Assembly: GCA_963789825.1 (NCBI GenBank)
Contig: CAWBME010000007.1
Coordinates: 62,001-126,000, forward strand
From: PFL42 sp963789825
GTDB taxonomy: Bacteria > Chloroflexota > Anaerolineae > Anaerolineales > E44-bin32
DNA: 64,000 bases
Direction: 5' to 3'
This document shows, one piece after another, positions 28,402-37,742 of the stretch (positions are counted from its first letter, which is position 1; every line of letters begins with the position of its first letter). The notes under the pieces are model-generated. The model was given only the letters and a program-made list of their open reading frames with translations, was not told the DNA's origin and searched no databases. The position numbers and the translations under genes are program-made.

Positions 28402-29072
28402 GCCGGATCCTTGTAGTAGGCCTCGCCCCACTGCTCCCGAAAGACCAGCTCATGGATCGGGAGGCGTGGCCGCGGCCGGTGGGGTCGGGTTGGATGGCCG
28501 ATGGCGATGATGCTCACGGCTTTGAATTCCTCCGGCAGCCCGAGCAGGGCCTTGATCCGCTCCTCATCGCGAATATCGATGCAGGGGGCAATTACCCAGC
28601 AGGCGCCGAGCCCCAGGGCAGTCACCATCAGCAGGATGTTCTCGATCGCCGCCGAGGTATCGTAGGGAAGGTCCCACACGTCTTTCTTGCCGCACACCAA
28701 GATGTTGACCGGTGCATCGGCCAGGAAGGTCGACACCTGACCCGAGGTCAGCTTCTCGAAGGCGGCCCGCTTCTTGGCCTCGTCCTGTAACCCGGTGAAT
28801 TGTTCCTGCATCTTCTTGGTGACGAACTCCGCCGTGAAGCGCCGCCCGCTCCCCCCTCCGGCGATCGCGCCCAATTTCCTGCGCGTCTCAGCCTCCTTGA
28901 CGATGACGTAGCGCCAGGGTTGGGCGTTCTCCCCCGAGGGGGCCTGCCGGGCCGCCTCCAGGATCAGGTCGAGATCCTGGTCGGACACCGGCTCGTCGGT
29001 GTACTCCCGAATACTGCGGCGATCCTGGATGACCTTCAGCGTGGCATCTGCCAGGGTGAACATTTCCGACAT
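28398..29072 (-). CDS. Nitroreductase-family FMN oxidoreductase
   Basis: Flavin enzyme of 224 residues, first gene of the CoA-transferase operon. N-terminal FMN-binding motif RRSIREYTDEPV, then ARQAPSGENAQPWRYVIV and a C-terminal ALGLGACWVIAP segment. GGGGGAGGCAAGGG precedes the ATG. Family members reduce nitro groups, quinones or enones; the operon context suggests reduction of a catabolic intermediate. Intact frame. Confidence 0.9.
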   Translation of the reverse strand: MSEMFTLADATLKVIQDRRSIREYTDEPVSDQDLDLILEAARQAPSGENAQPWRYVIVKEAETRRKLGAIAGGGSGRRFTAEFVTKKMQEQFTGLQDEAKKRAAFEKLTSGQVSTFLADAPVNILVCGKKDVWDLPYDTSAAIENILLMVTALGLGACWVIAPCIDIRDEERIKALLGLPEEFKAVSIIAIGHPTRPHRPRPRLPIHELVFREQWGEAYYKDPA

Positions 29073-29879
29073 CCCTTGCCTCCCCCACTCCGATTGAATT
29101 GACCGAGTGTCCGTTTGCCGTGCTTGCCGAGGTCGTCAGACAGGGAAACCGCCGGGGATCCGCAATCCTGTGCACGCGTCGGCCGTGGGCCACGCCTCCA
29201 GGTCTCTGTACGAGACCCACCCCTTGCGGGTATCGACCTACGAAACCCAGGCTCAGCCCTTGATACAATAGAACAATACCCCAAGTCCTGTATGCGTGTC
29301 AACAATGAAGCTCGAGTGGCGGTGATCGAGGATACCGCCTGGGGGTTCCTGGCGCGCGCCGTGGCTGGGCGTTTCTGCAGAACGGTCTGGCTGCGCCTTG
29401 AGCGGATGGGCGAGGCCAATGTCGACGGCCTGCCTCTTCGTCTTGACGGTCAGCCCTCCGAAGGGAACTTTCGGCAATTGGGCATGGATCCTACGGATCA
29501 CGGACCCACCCGGGGACAACAACCGATCCGCCACCTGAACCTGCTCCCTGTCGCAAGTCTGCGACCTGTCGCGAACACCGAAGCACTCCACCCGCGTCTC
29601 AGCGGCGCACCTCCCTCTTCAACAATGGCCCGCAACCACCCAGCATTAGACCCGAGGAGAGCGTTGATCACAATCGCACCCGCGAGATCGCCGGCCCCAT
29701 CATGTCGAATCCCGTCGATGCAAATCCCGGCGAACATGATCGAAATCTTCTCGGTTCAGCTTCGGTCCATGCCGATTTGACTCGTCGATTTGCCTGCTCT
29801 GTGATAAGAATCCGCCAACGCTCCTGATCGACGCAGTTCTAGCGCGAGGCATTCCCGAATCTCAGCAGTGGAGCCCAAC
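29073..29879. other. Non-coding intergenic region between divergent genes (807 bp)
   Basis: No credible gene. Open frames exist on both strands but show no family resemblance and lack ribosome sites. It must carry the promoters of the nitroreductase operon (minus) and the molybdopterin oxidoreductase (plus). An AT-richer patch at about 29258-29285 (TTGATACAATAGAACAATA) is the only part that looks promoter-like. A degraded gene is possible but not demonstrable. Confidence 0.5.
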
Positions 29880-32141
29880 ATGGCAACACACACGCAAGTA
29901 CCGCACCGTGAAACCGAATCCAAGGCATCCACTGAAGTGAAGCCGACGGTCTGCTTCTGGTGCAAGGCCGAGTGCGGCCTGCTTGCGCACGTGAGAGATG
30001 GCGAGCTTCTCAAACTCGAGGAAGACCCGGACTGGCCGATCAAGTGCCACCCGCCCACCGCCGGCTGCGTGCGGCGCAAGGCGGCGGTCGAGTACATCTA
30101 CCATCCCGGGCGCGTCAACTATCCGATGAAGCGGGTCGGCGAGCGAGGCGAGGGCAAGTGGCAGCAGGATCGAGTGGCAGGATGCTCTGGACGAGATCGC
30201 CGGCAAGCTCGATGAGCTCCGGGATCGCTACGGCGCTGAGACGCTGGCGGCGTCGGGCGGCACAGCCCGCACCCACGACGAGTACCGCGCCCGCTTCTTC
30301 AATCTGTTCGGATCTCCGAACCTCCTCGGACAGGAGCGGATCTGCTTTGGCCCGCGCTCCATCGTCGCCGATGCGATCATCGGGATGTTCCCCAACTACG
30401 CGCTGACCAAGGACGCCAACTGCGTGCTCCTCCTCGGGGCCGAGCCGATGACCGCCAGGCCGATGGTCGCCAAGGCCCTGCTGGAGGCCAAGCAGCGCGG
30501 AGCGAAGCTGATCGTCGTCGACCCTTGCCAAACGAAATCGGCCGCCATGGCCGACCTGTGGCTGCCTGCTGCGTCCGGGCACGGACTCCGCTCTGCTCCT
30601 GGGCATGATCGGCGTCGTCGTGGATGAAGAGCTCTACGACAGGGAGTTCGTCGACAAATGGTGCTACGGCTTCGATGACCTGCTGGAGCGGCTGAAGGAG
30701 TACCCGCTGTCGCGGGTGTCCGAGATCACGGGGCTGTCGTCAGAGCTGATTCAGGACGCGGCGCGCCTCTACGCCAGGAATGGGCCGGCATGCTGCATCG
30801 AAGGCATGGGGCTGGAGCATTCCTTCTCTTCGACGCAGGCCCTCCACGCGCGCTGGATCCTCTCGGCCATCTGCGGGAACATCGATGTCAAGGGCGGCGA
30901 GATACAGATGGGCCCTCCGGGCTTCGTGCCCACGCGCGATATGGAGCTTTGGGACAGGCTGCCCGAGTCCCAGTGGAAGAAGATGATCGGGGCGGACAGA
31001 TTCCGCCTTTCCAGCTATGACGACGCAGATCATGCTCATGCGGAACATCACTCGCGTCTGGGGTGCGCCCGTCAACGAGATGTTCCACCAGTGCCAGTGC
31101 CACACACCGAGCGCCTACCGGACGATCATCACCGGCGAGCCCTACCCGCTCACGGCTCTCTTCACCAGTCACAGCAATCCCATGGTCACCGAGATTGCGA
31201 CCAAGTCGGTCTACGAGGCGCTGAAGAGCCCCAATCTCCAGCTGTACGTGGTGAATGAGTTCTTCATGACGCCGAGCGCCGAGCTGGCGGACTATGTGCT
31301 GCCGGCAGCGACGTGGTTGGAGCGGCCCGACTTGTGGGCGTTCAGCGACTATGGCAGCTACATCTGGGCCCGCGAAGCCGTCCTGCCGCACATCGTTCCC
31401 GGCCGCTACGAGCACTTCCGGGACTATGACATCTGGCGCGAACTGGGGATCAGGCTCGGCCAGGAAGCAGACTGGCCCTGGGAGACGCTGGAGGAGGTCC
31501 TTGACTACCGGCTAGCGCCGCTGGGCTACACACTCAAGACCTTTCCGAGGGTCATCCTTCGTCCCGTGGTCGAGAAGAAGTACGAAAAGCAAGGGTTCGC
31601 CACGACAACGGGAAAAGTGGAACTGCGCTCTACCGTGCTCGAGGCATTGGGCTACGACCCGCTGCCCAAGTACCTTGTTCCCCCCGAGAGCCCGCAGGGC
31701 GACCCCGAGCTGGCCAGGGAGTACCCGTACGTGCTGATCAGCGGCCGGAGGATCCTGTACTACTACCATTCGGAGTGGCGTCAGGTTGAGTCGGTCCGCA
31801 AGCACTATCCCGACCCCATTGTCAGAGTTCACCCTCAGACGGCTCGCGCAGAGGGGATCGCCGACGGAGATTGGATCTGGATCGAAACCAAGCGCGGGCG
31901 GATGCGTCAGAAGGTCCAGCTCTTCGACAAGATGGACCCCCAGATCATCGATGCAGAACATGGCTGGTGGTATCCGGAGATGCCGGGACCGGAGCCGTCG
32001 CTTCACGGCGCCTTCGAGTCGAACATCAACGTGTGCATGAGCGATGACCCGGACCACTGCAATCCCGAGCTGGGTTCGTACCCACTTCGCACCGCTCTGT
32101 GCCGGATCTCGAAAGCAGAGCCCCTAGGCAAGTGGCGCTAG
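29880..32141 (+). CDS. Molybdopterin oxidoreductase, 4Fe-4S containing, formate-dehydrogenase/DMSO-reductase superfamily (frame breaks)
   Basis: Large Mo/W-bis-MGD oxidoreductase of about 753 codons. N-terminal iron-sulfur domain: CFWCKAECGLLAHVRDGELL and GCVRRKAAVEYIYHPGRV. The probable metal-ligand region is GQERICFGPRS, suggesting a cysteine ligand. The middle has MGLEHSFSSTQALHARWILS and CGNIDVKGGEI, and the C-terminal cofactor-binding domain includes YVLISGRRILYYYHSEWRQ. Breaks near 30167, 30570 and 31012 divide it into four frames, but every junction reads smoothly. No twin-arginine signal, so cytoplasmic. No partner subunit is adjacent; the ferredoxin at 26 kb is a candidate. The substrate is not predictable within this diverse family. 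Confidence 0.87.
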
Positions 32142-32338
32142 GCCCATGCCCTGCTCCTGCGATAGGTCAGTCTCAGGCTGCTTGGCTTGATGCCATTGCT
32201 GGCAAAGAGGACCGCCACTGCTCTGGCCATCCCCAACATTGAGCCGGATGGCGAGTTCCACCCTTCGGCGGAGTCAGTCAATCACAAGGTCAAAGCCAAC
32301 GCCGCCCCCTCCCCACACTCAGAGACGGGCGGCGCATG

Positions 32339-33550
32339 CTACGCCGCGTGCTGAGCCGCGACCGGCACTTCGTCAGCCAGTGAAACCGGCTTGGCCCCCA
32401 GCTCGCTCGGGATTGCCAGCGCCAGCAACCCCGCCGCCAACGTAATGGCTGCGGTGGTGAGGAACATCGCATCCCACCCGCTGCGGTCCGCCTGAACGCC
32501 GCTGATCAGCGTCCCCACGGCTCCGCTGGCGAACATGAAGCCGAGGATCAGTCCGGAGGCGGCGCCCATGCCTCCCGGCATCATGCTCTGCGCCTGGACC
32601 ACCAGGATGGTATGCGAGAACCCGGTCAATCCTCCTGCCAACACCGCCAAGAGATAAGCCCAGGAGGTCAAGCCGAGCCGGGGGTACAGCGCCAGGGGTA
32701 GGGCTCCGAGAACCAGCGACCATACCGTCACCATCCGGCCACCGAGGCGGTCGCCCATCCGGCCGCCAGCCACACCCGCCAACGCCGAAGCCCCCATGAA
32801 CAGCGCCGCGATCAGGCCAAAGGATGCGGCGCTGAACCCGGCGTCGCTGTAGTACTTGGGCAAGAACGTGACCATGTTGGTCTGCGACCAGGAGCGGAAG
32901 GCAACGACCAGGATGAACGCCGTCAGGGCCGGCCAACGCAGTGAGCTGCTGAAGCGCAGAATGGGTTGCCCCTCATGGCGTGGCGCGGGCTTGGCCACCC
33001 GGAAGTGGTTGGCGGCGAACAAGCCCGACGACAAGACGACCGGGACCAACAGCAGCAGGCCGCTTGGCCCCCACTCCCCGATGAGAAGCCCCCCGATGGC
33101 CGGGCCGACAGAATAGCCTGCCTGCCCGAAGAGGAAGAACAGGCTGGCCGCAGTCATCACCTCGCCACCGTAGTGCACCTTCCCGATCTCGGAGGATTCC
33201 ATCGTCCCGGCAGGGTGGAAGGCCGCCGAGCCAAGCGCCGACAGGATGAGCAGAACCAGCGCCCAGTCACCCTGCACCACCAGGGCAACCCCGAAGCAGG
33301 CCGCCATCCAGAGGACGCCCCCGACGGCGAGACGGCGCGGGCCGGTGCGGTCGGCCATGACACCAAACACCGGTTGGGAAAGCGAGGCGGCGAAGCTGTA
33401 CAGCATGCTGACAAGGCCGATGGCGGCGTTGGTCAGGCCGAGCGGAATGCTCCAGGCCGCCAACAGCAGACCGCGCTGGGAATTCAGGATGTCCACCGCC
33501 AGGTGAGCGAGCGCCACGGCCACGAAGGAGACATCGGTGAGCATGTTCAT
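32339..33550 (-). CDS. Major facilitator superfamily transporter, fosmidomycin-resistance-like
   Basis: Inner-membrane protein of 403 residues with about 12 hydrophobic segments. MFS loop motif FGVMADRTGPRRLAVGG between TM2 and TM3, and an equivalent GRMGDRLGGRMV in the second half. Overall layout resembles Fsr-type exporters. It overlaps the end of nadD (33547-33550), so is co-transcribed. The 197 bases between it and the convergent molybdopterin gene hold no gene. Confidence 0.85.
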   Translation of the reverse strand: MNMLTDVSFVAVALAHLAVDILNSQRGLLLAAWSIPLGLTNAAIGLVSMLYSFAASLSQPVFGVMADRTGPRRLAVGGVLWMAACFGVALVVQGDWALVLLILSALGSAAFHPAGTMESSEIGKVHYGGEVMTAASLFFLFGQAGYSVGPAIGGLLIGEWGPSGLLLLVPVVLSSGLFAANHFRVAKPAPRHEGQPILRFSSSLRWPALTAFILVVAFRSWSQTNMVTFLPKYYSDAGFSAASFGLIAALFMGASALAGVAGGRMGDRLGGRMVTVWSLVLGALPLALYPRLGLTSWAYLLAVLAGGLTGFSHTILVVQAQSMMPGGMGAASGLILGFMFASGAVGTLISGVQADRSGWDAMFLTTAAITLAAGLLALAIPSELGAKPVSLADEVPVAAQHAA

Positions 33551-34149
33551 GCGTACACGCCCGACTCTTCGATGATTCCGGCGACACCGGGCGGAACCAG
33601 GTGCCTATATGGCAGGTCGGCCTTCACCCGTCTCCGGATCTCGCTCGCCGAGACATTGATCAGCGTTGCCTCGACCCAGGTGACCTTCGCGCCCAGTCCC
33701 GGCAGCATGGACTCCAGCGCCTGCATGTCGGGCCTTGCCCCTGGACGGAGCAGCACCGCGATGCGCCAGCACAGGTCGAGGAAGCGCTGCGGCTCATGCC
33801 AGGCGGGCAGGTTGCTCAGACTGTCCGAGCCCATAAGGTAGGCGAACTGCGCCGACGGCTCCCGCGCCTGCAGCCATTCCAGCGTGCCGACGGCGTAGTG
33901 CGGCGCCGGGCGCTCAACGTCTGCCAGCGACAGCTCGAAAGCCTGTTCTCCGTGCAGCGCGGCACGCACCATATCGAGACGCAAGTCGATCGAGGCGACG
34001 GGCGGGTTTGGCTTGAGCGGCGGGAAGGTAGTGACCACCCACAGCACCTTCTCAAGCAGCAGGGTCCGCCTGGCCTCGCCGGCGAGTTGCAGGTGGCCGA
34101 AGTGCGGGGGGTCGAAGGTCCCGCCGAAGACGCCGATCAGTCGTGCCAC
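33547..34149 (-). CDS. nadD: Nicotinate-nucleotide adenylyltransferase
   Basis: Cytosolic NAD biosynthesis enzyme of 200 residues that transfers AMP to nicotinate mononucleotide. Nucleotidyltransferase motifs GVFGGTFDPPHFGHL at the N-terminus and VSASEIRRRV near residue 165 are complete. It starts with GTG at 34149, overlapping the 3' end of obg by 13 bases, a common obg-nadD order. Intact frame. Confidence 0.94.
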   Translation of the reverse strand: MARLIGVFGGTFDPPHFGHLQLAGEARRTLLLEKVLWVVTTFPPLKPNPPVASIDLRLDMVRAALHGEQAFELSLADVERPAPHYAVGTLEWLQAREPSAQFAYLMGSDSLSNLPAWHEPQRFLDLCWRIAVLLRPGARPDMQALESMLPGLGAKVTWVEATLINVSASEIRRRVKADLPYRHLVPPGVAGIIEESGVYA

Positions 34150-35400
34150 TCGAACTCATACTCGGCGATGCGCACGTTGTCTCCGGGCTCGGCTCCAGCC
34201 TGGCGCAGCGCCTCCTCGACTCCGATGCGCCGCAGCAACCGCTGGAAGCGGCGCACCGACTCCTCCAGCTCCCAGTAGGTCATGGCGGCAGCCCGCTCGA
34301 GCGGTTCACCCGCCACGCGCCATGTCCTCGGGCCTTCCGAAGCACACGCTGAAGTCGTCCAACCGCGCCTCGCGTCGGTACACCGGCATGGCGAGAGCAG
34401 GCTGCGGTAGGTGGGCCGTGTCCGCCAGGCGGCGGACCTCGTTGGCCAGCTCGCGTACCCCTTCGCGCCCCAGCGCCGAGATCACACGCGAGGGGATCCC
34501 ATTCGCGTTCAGCGCGCGTTGGAGCTCGGGCCAGCGCTGGCGAACCTCGGGCAGGTCGAGCTTGGTGACCACCACGATCTGGGGCTTGTCGGGTAGGTCC
34601 TTGTCGAACAAAGCCATTTCGGCGTTGATCTGAGCATAGTCGACCAGCGGATTGTCAGCCGCGCCATCCAACAGATGGATCAGCAGGCGGGTGCGCTGGA
34701 TATGGCGCAGAAACGCGTCGCCCAGCCCGGCGCCGGTGTGCGCACCCTCGATCAAGCCGGGGATATCCGCCAGCACCAGGGTCGCGCCGTCGTCGAACTC
34801 CAGTACGCCGAGGTTCGGTTCGAGCGTCGTGAAAGGATAGTCGCCGATCTTCGGCGTGGCGCGGGTGAGCACGGAAAGCAGGGTGGACTTGCCGGCGTTG
34901 GGTACGCCGATGATCCCCACGTCGGCGAGCAAGCGCAGCTCGAGCTTCAGCCGGCGGGTGCGCGCCGGCTCGCCCTTCTCGCCCAGGCGCGGCGCCTGGT
35001 TGCGGGGAGTGGCAAAGCGGGCGTTGCCGCGACCGCCCCGCCCGCCGCGACAGACCACCAGCCGATCACCGGGGGCTACCAGGTCGCCCAGCAGGTCTCC
35101 GCTGGCATGGTCCCGCACCAGCGTCCCGAGAGGCACTGCCAGCTCCAGATGTTCGCCGGAGCGGCCGGTGCGATCGCCCGAACCGCCAGGGCGGCCGTCG
35201 CCGGCGCGGTGCGTCGGGCGGCGGCGGAACGCCGAGAGGGTGGACAGAGTTGGGGTGGCCTCGAAGACCACGTCCCCACCTTTGCCACCGTTGCCACCGT
35301 CGGGCCCGCCGCGCGCCACGTACTTCTCGCGTCGGAAGTGAACCGCGCCGTCACCTCCTCGGCCCGAGGTCACCTCCACCTCGACTTCATCCAGAAACAC
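34137..35400 (-). CDS. obg: GTPase Obg/CgtA (frame break before the C-terminal OCT domain)
   Basis: Ribosome-associated essential GTPase, about 420 codons. Glycine-rich Obg fold at residues 1-155 (GRGGDGAVHFRREKYV, GGNGGKGGDVVFEA); G domain with IGVPNAGKSTLL, DIPGLIEGAHTGAGLG and VVTKLDL. One break near 34340 hides the C-terminal OCT domain, which is clear in the next frame: AAAMTYWELEESVRRFQRLL and GDNVRIAEYEFEW, stopping at 34137. Starts ATG 35400. A TATAAT box with weak -35 lies at 35432-35437 on the minus strand. Confidence 0.93.
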
Positions 35401-35431
35401 AATTCACCTTGTTGGGGAATGGACCTGTAGG

Positions 35432-35437
35432 ATTATA
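35432..35437 (-). promoter_or_regulatory. -10 box of the obg-nadD-MFS operon
   Basis: Perfect TATAAT on the minus strand, 32 bases upstream of the obg start. The corresponding -35 position reads GAAACC, a poor match. Confidence 0.5.
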
Positions 35438-35462
35438 CCCAAGCTCGTGACCTCGGTTTCGA

Positions 35463-35491
35463 TTGCAGGCCCCCAGCGAATGTGCTAGAGT
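35463..35491 (+). promoter_or_regulatory. Probable rex promoter
   Basis: TTGCAG (35463-35468), a 17-base spacer and TAGAGT (35486-35491) on the plus strand, 36 bases before the rex start. No classical Rex operator (TTGTGAA-N4-TTCACAA) is seen around it. Confidence 0.5.
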
Positions 35492-35527
35492 TTGCCGGTC
35501 AACCCGTGCGCTCGTGGAGAGCTTGGA

Positions 35528-36166
35528 ATGGTCGAAGGGAAAGTGCCAGACATCATCGTCGGTCGCCTGCCGCACTACCTGCGGGCCCTGTCGCGCATGC
35601 GCCAGGCAGGCGTAGAGGTCACCTCCTCGCAGGAGTTGGGAACGCAGCTCGGAATCTCATCGGCGCAGATCCGCAAGGATCTCTCGCAGTTCGGAGAATT
35701 CGGCAAGCAGGGAACCGGCTACAGTGTTCCCTTCCTGATCACCCAGCTGCGTCGGATTCTGCAGGTCGAACAGGTCTGGGACGTCGCCCTGATCGGCGTC
35801 GGGGACCTGGGCCGGGCGATCGCCAACTACGGCGGCTTCATCGATCGCGGCTTCCGGATTGCACTCGCCTTCGAGAGCGATCCCAACAAGATCGGCCAGC
35901 GGATCGGCACGCTGGCCGTCCAGGACATGGCGTTGTTGGAGGAGCAGATCCGCAGCCGCGAGATTCGCGTGGCCATGCTGGCTGTGCCGGCCGCCGCGGC
36001 CCAGGAGGTCACGGACCGCCTGGTAGCCTCCGGCGTGCGCGGGATTCTCTGCTACGCCCCGACTTCGATCTCCGTTCCGCCCAATGTGCAGGTGCAGTAC
36101 ACCGATCCGGTCCTCCACCTCCAGCACATGACCTTCTACCTGGGGTCCAGTCAGCCTCCCCGATAG
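35528..36166 (+). CDS. rex: Redox-sensing transcriptional repressor Rex
   Basis: NADH/NAD ratio sensor of 212 residues. Winged-helix DNA-binding domain about residues 5-75 (SSQELGTQLGISSAQIRKDL, SQFGEFGKQGTGY), then a Rossmann domain with GVGDLGRAIANYGGF and a C-terminal domain-swap helix. Rex typically represses fermentation and respiratory genes when NADH is low. The ATG at 35528 begins MVEGKVPDIIV; an upstream in-frame start at 35492 is unlikely. Intact. Confidence 0.94.
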   Translation: MVEGKVPDIIVGRLPHYLRALSRMRQAGVEVTSSQELGTQLGISSAQIRKDLSQFGEFGKQGTGYSVPFLITQLRRILQVEQVWDVALIGVGDLGRAIANYGGFIDRGFRIALAFESDPNKIGQRIGTLAVQDMALLEEQIRSREIRVAMLAVPAAAAQEVTDRLVASGVRGILCYAPTSISVPPNVQVQYTDPVLHLQHMTFYLGSSQPPR

Positions 36167-36192
36167 ACACACACAGCCGCGCCTGAACGCGA

Positions 36193-36318
36193 ACCCTCCT
36201 CACTGTCGCCCCTGCGCAGGCAGGGGCCCAGGCGACGGGCTTTCCGGACCGACGAACGGCCTCGAATGCAGGCCCCGCTCGCAAGGAGGCCGTATCCCGG
36301 CTGGCAGCGCCCGCGCGT
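36193..36318. repeat. Intergenic direct repeat, copy A (~125 bp)
   Basis: Runs from ACCCTCCTCACTGTCGCC to GGCAGCGCCCGCGCG and recurs with about ten differences at 36506-36628. It contains a nested palindrome: CCCCTGC with GCAGGGG inside GTCGCC with GGCGAC, so transcripts would fold. It resembles dispersed palindromic intergenic elements rather than coding sequence. Confidence 0.75.
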
Positions 36319-36336
36319 CAACGAGCTGAACCCTGG

Positions 36337-36356
36337 ATCCCCGCCTACGCGGGGAT
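36337..36356. repeat. Short palindromic element between the two direct repeats
   Basis: ATCCCCGC and GCGGGGAT form a perfect 8-bp stem around CTAC, the core of a dispersed intergenic element commonly seen as ggatccccgcctacgcgggg in many bacterial genomes. Could act as a terminator-like fold between rex and the convergent mreB. Confidence 0.6.
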
Positions 36357-36505
36357 GACGGGTTGGGCAGCAGCAGCATCCTCGCCGGTTGAATCTCAGG
36401 CGAGAGCGAACCCAACTCGTCGCTCCTGCGCAACCGAGCGCGGCCCGGCACGGGGCGGGGTCCCAGGCGCCGTCCCCACACGGTCTGGGCAAGGTGGCGG
36501 CGTGT

Positions 36506-36628
36506 ACCCTCCTCACTGTCGCCCCTGCGCAGGCAGGGGCCCAGGCGACGGGCTTTCCGACCGACGAAGCCCTTCGAATGCAGGCCCCGCTCGCAAGGAG
36601 GCCGTTCTGGCTGGCAGCGCCCGCGCGA
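36506..36628. repeat. Intergenic direct repeat, copy B (~123 bp)
   Basis: Second copy of the 36193-36318 repeat, in the same orientation 313 bases downstream. The rest of the 565-base rex-mreB interval contains no gene. Confidence 0.75.
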
Positions 36629-36731
36629 GATGCTAGTGGATCGTCGCATTCAGACATGAGAGGGACCAGACAGCGAGGATGGACGCCCTGATCCGCAGGA
36701 TCGCTCGAGGTTGACGAGGGTCAGGCTGAGG

Positions 36732-37739
36732 CTATACCGGAGGCAGATGCCGCTTCAGTCGATCGAGCATACCCAGGGCACGCGCCGCGCCCTTGGCGGT
36801 GCAGGCCACCGGCTCCTCGGCCAGGTAGGCCGGTACGCCGGTCTCACGCGTGAGCCACTTGTCGAGTCCGCGCAGCAAGGAGCCGCCGCCACAGATCACC
36901 ATCCCCCGGTCGATGATGTCTGAGGCCAACTCCGGCGGCGTGCGCTCGAGCACGCTGCGGATGGCGGAGACCTGCAGCTGGAGAGTCTCTTGAAGCGCTT
37001 CGACGATTTCGGAGGTGGTCAGCGTGATCGGCCGCGGCAGCCCAGTCACCTGATCCTGACCCTGGATCTCGATCGTGCGCTCCTCGGCTTGTGGAATGGC
37101 GGCGCCGATGCGGATCTTGGAATCCTCGGCGGTGCGGGCGCCAATGATCAGGCCATACTTCTTGCGCACATAGCCGACGATCGCCTCATCCAGCCGGCCA
37201 CCGCCGATGCGGATGGCGTTGGCGGCCACGATGCCGCTCATGGCGACTACCACGGCCTGCGTCACGCCGCCTCCCAGGTCGACGACCATGTTGCCGGAGG
37301 GCGTGGCGATCGGCAGCCCGACGCCAATGGCGGCAGCCAGCGGCTGCTGGATCAGATGCACATCCCGGCTGCCGGCCTGCAGCGCCGCCTCGTGCACCGC
37401 CCGGCTTTCGACGCTGGTCGCGCCGTAGGGGACGGTCATCATCACCCGCGGCTTGAACAGTCGTGCCGGGCCGCAGGCCTTCTCGATGAAGTGGCCCAGC
37501 ATGCGCTGGGTCACTTCGAAATCGGCGATCACGCCGTCGCGCAGCGGGCGCATCACCTGGATGGTGTCGGGCACTCGGCCGTCCATCTCGCGCGCCGCCT
37601 GGCCGACCTCGACGATCTTCAGCTCATCGACGTCGATGGCGACCACCGTCGGCTCGTGCAGCACAATGTCGCTGCCTTCACAGATCAGGGTGTTGGTCGT
37701 CCCAAGATCGATGCCCAGATCGCGCCCGAAGAGCGGCAT
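36732..37739 (-). CDS. mreB: MreB-type rod shape-determining actin homologue
   Basis: Bacterial actin of 335 residues that positions cell-wall synthesis beneath the inner membrane. Phosphate-1 loop GIDLGTTNTLI, phosphate-2 NMVVDLGGGVTQAVVV, adenosine motif GGGSLLRGLDKWL. Normal length. It stands alone without mreC/mreD beside it, 3 bases downstream of atpC, so is probably cotranscribed with the F1 genes. A divergent MreB/Mbl paralogue is possible. Confidence 0.92.
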   Translation of the reverse strand: MPLFGRDLGIDLGTTNTLICEGSDIVLHEPTVVAIDVDELKIVEVGQAAREMDGRVPDTIQVMRPLRDGVIADFEVTQRMLGHFIEKACGPARLFKPRVMMTVPYGATSVESRAVHEAALQAGSRDVHLIQQPLAAAIGVGLPIATPSGNMVVDLGGGVTQAVVVAMSGIVAANAIRIGGGRLDEAIVGYVRKKYGLIIGARTAEDSKIRIGAAIPQAEERTIEIQGQDQVTGLPRPITLTTSEIVEALQETLQLQVSAIRSVLERTPPELASDIIDRGMVICGGGSLLRGLDKWLTRETGVPAYLAEEPVACTAKGAARALGMLDRLKRHLPPV

Positions 37740-37742
37740 GGG

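Noticed and set aside
29115..29780. 221-codon plus-strand open frame in the 29.1-29.9 kb gap
   Set aside because: No ribosome site, no recognisable motif and erratic composition; left as non-coding.
35400..35528. Rex operator at the rex-obg intergenic region
   Set aside because: No TTGTGAA-N4-TTCACAA-like palindrome could be found, so autoregulation is not claimed.
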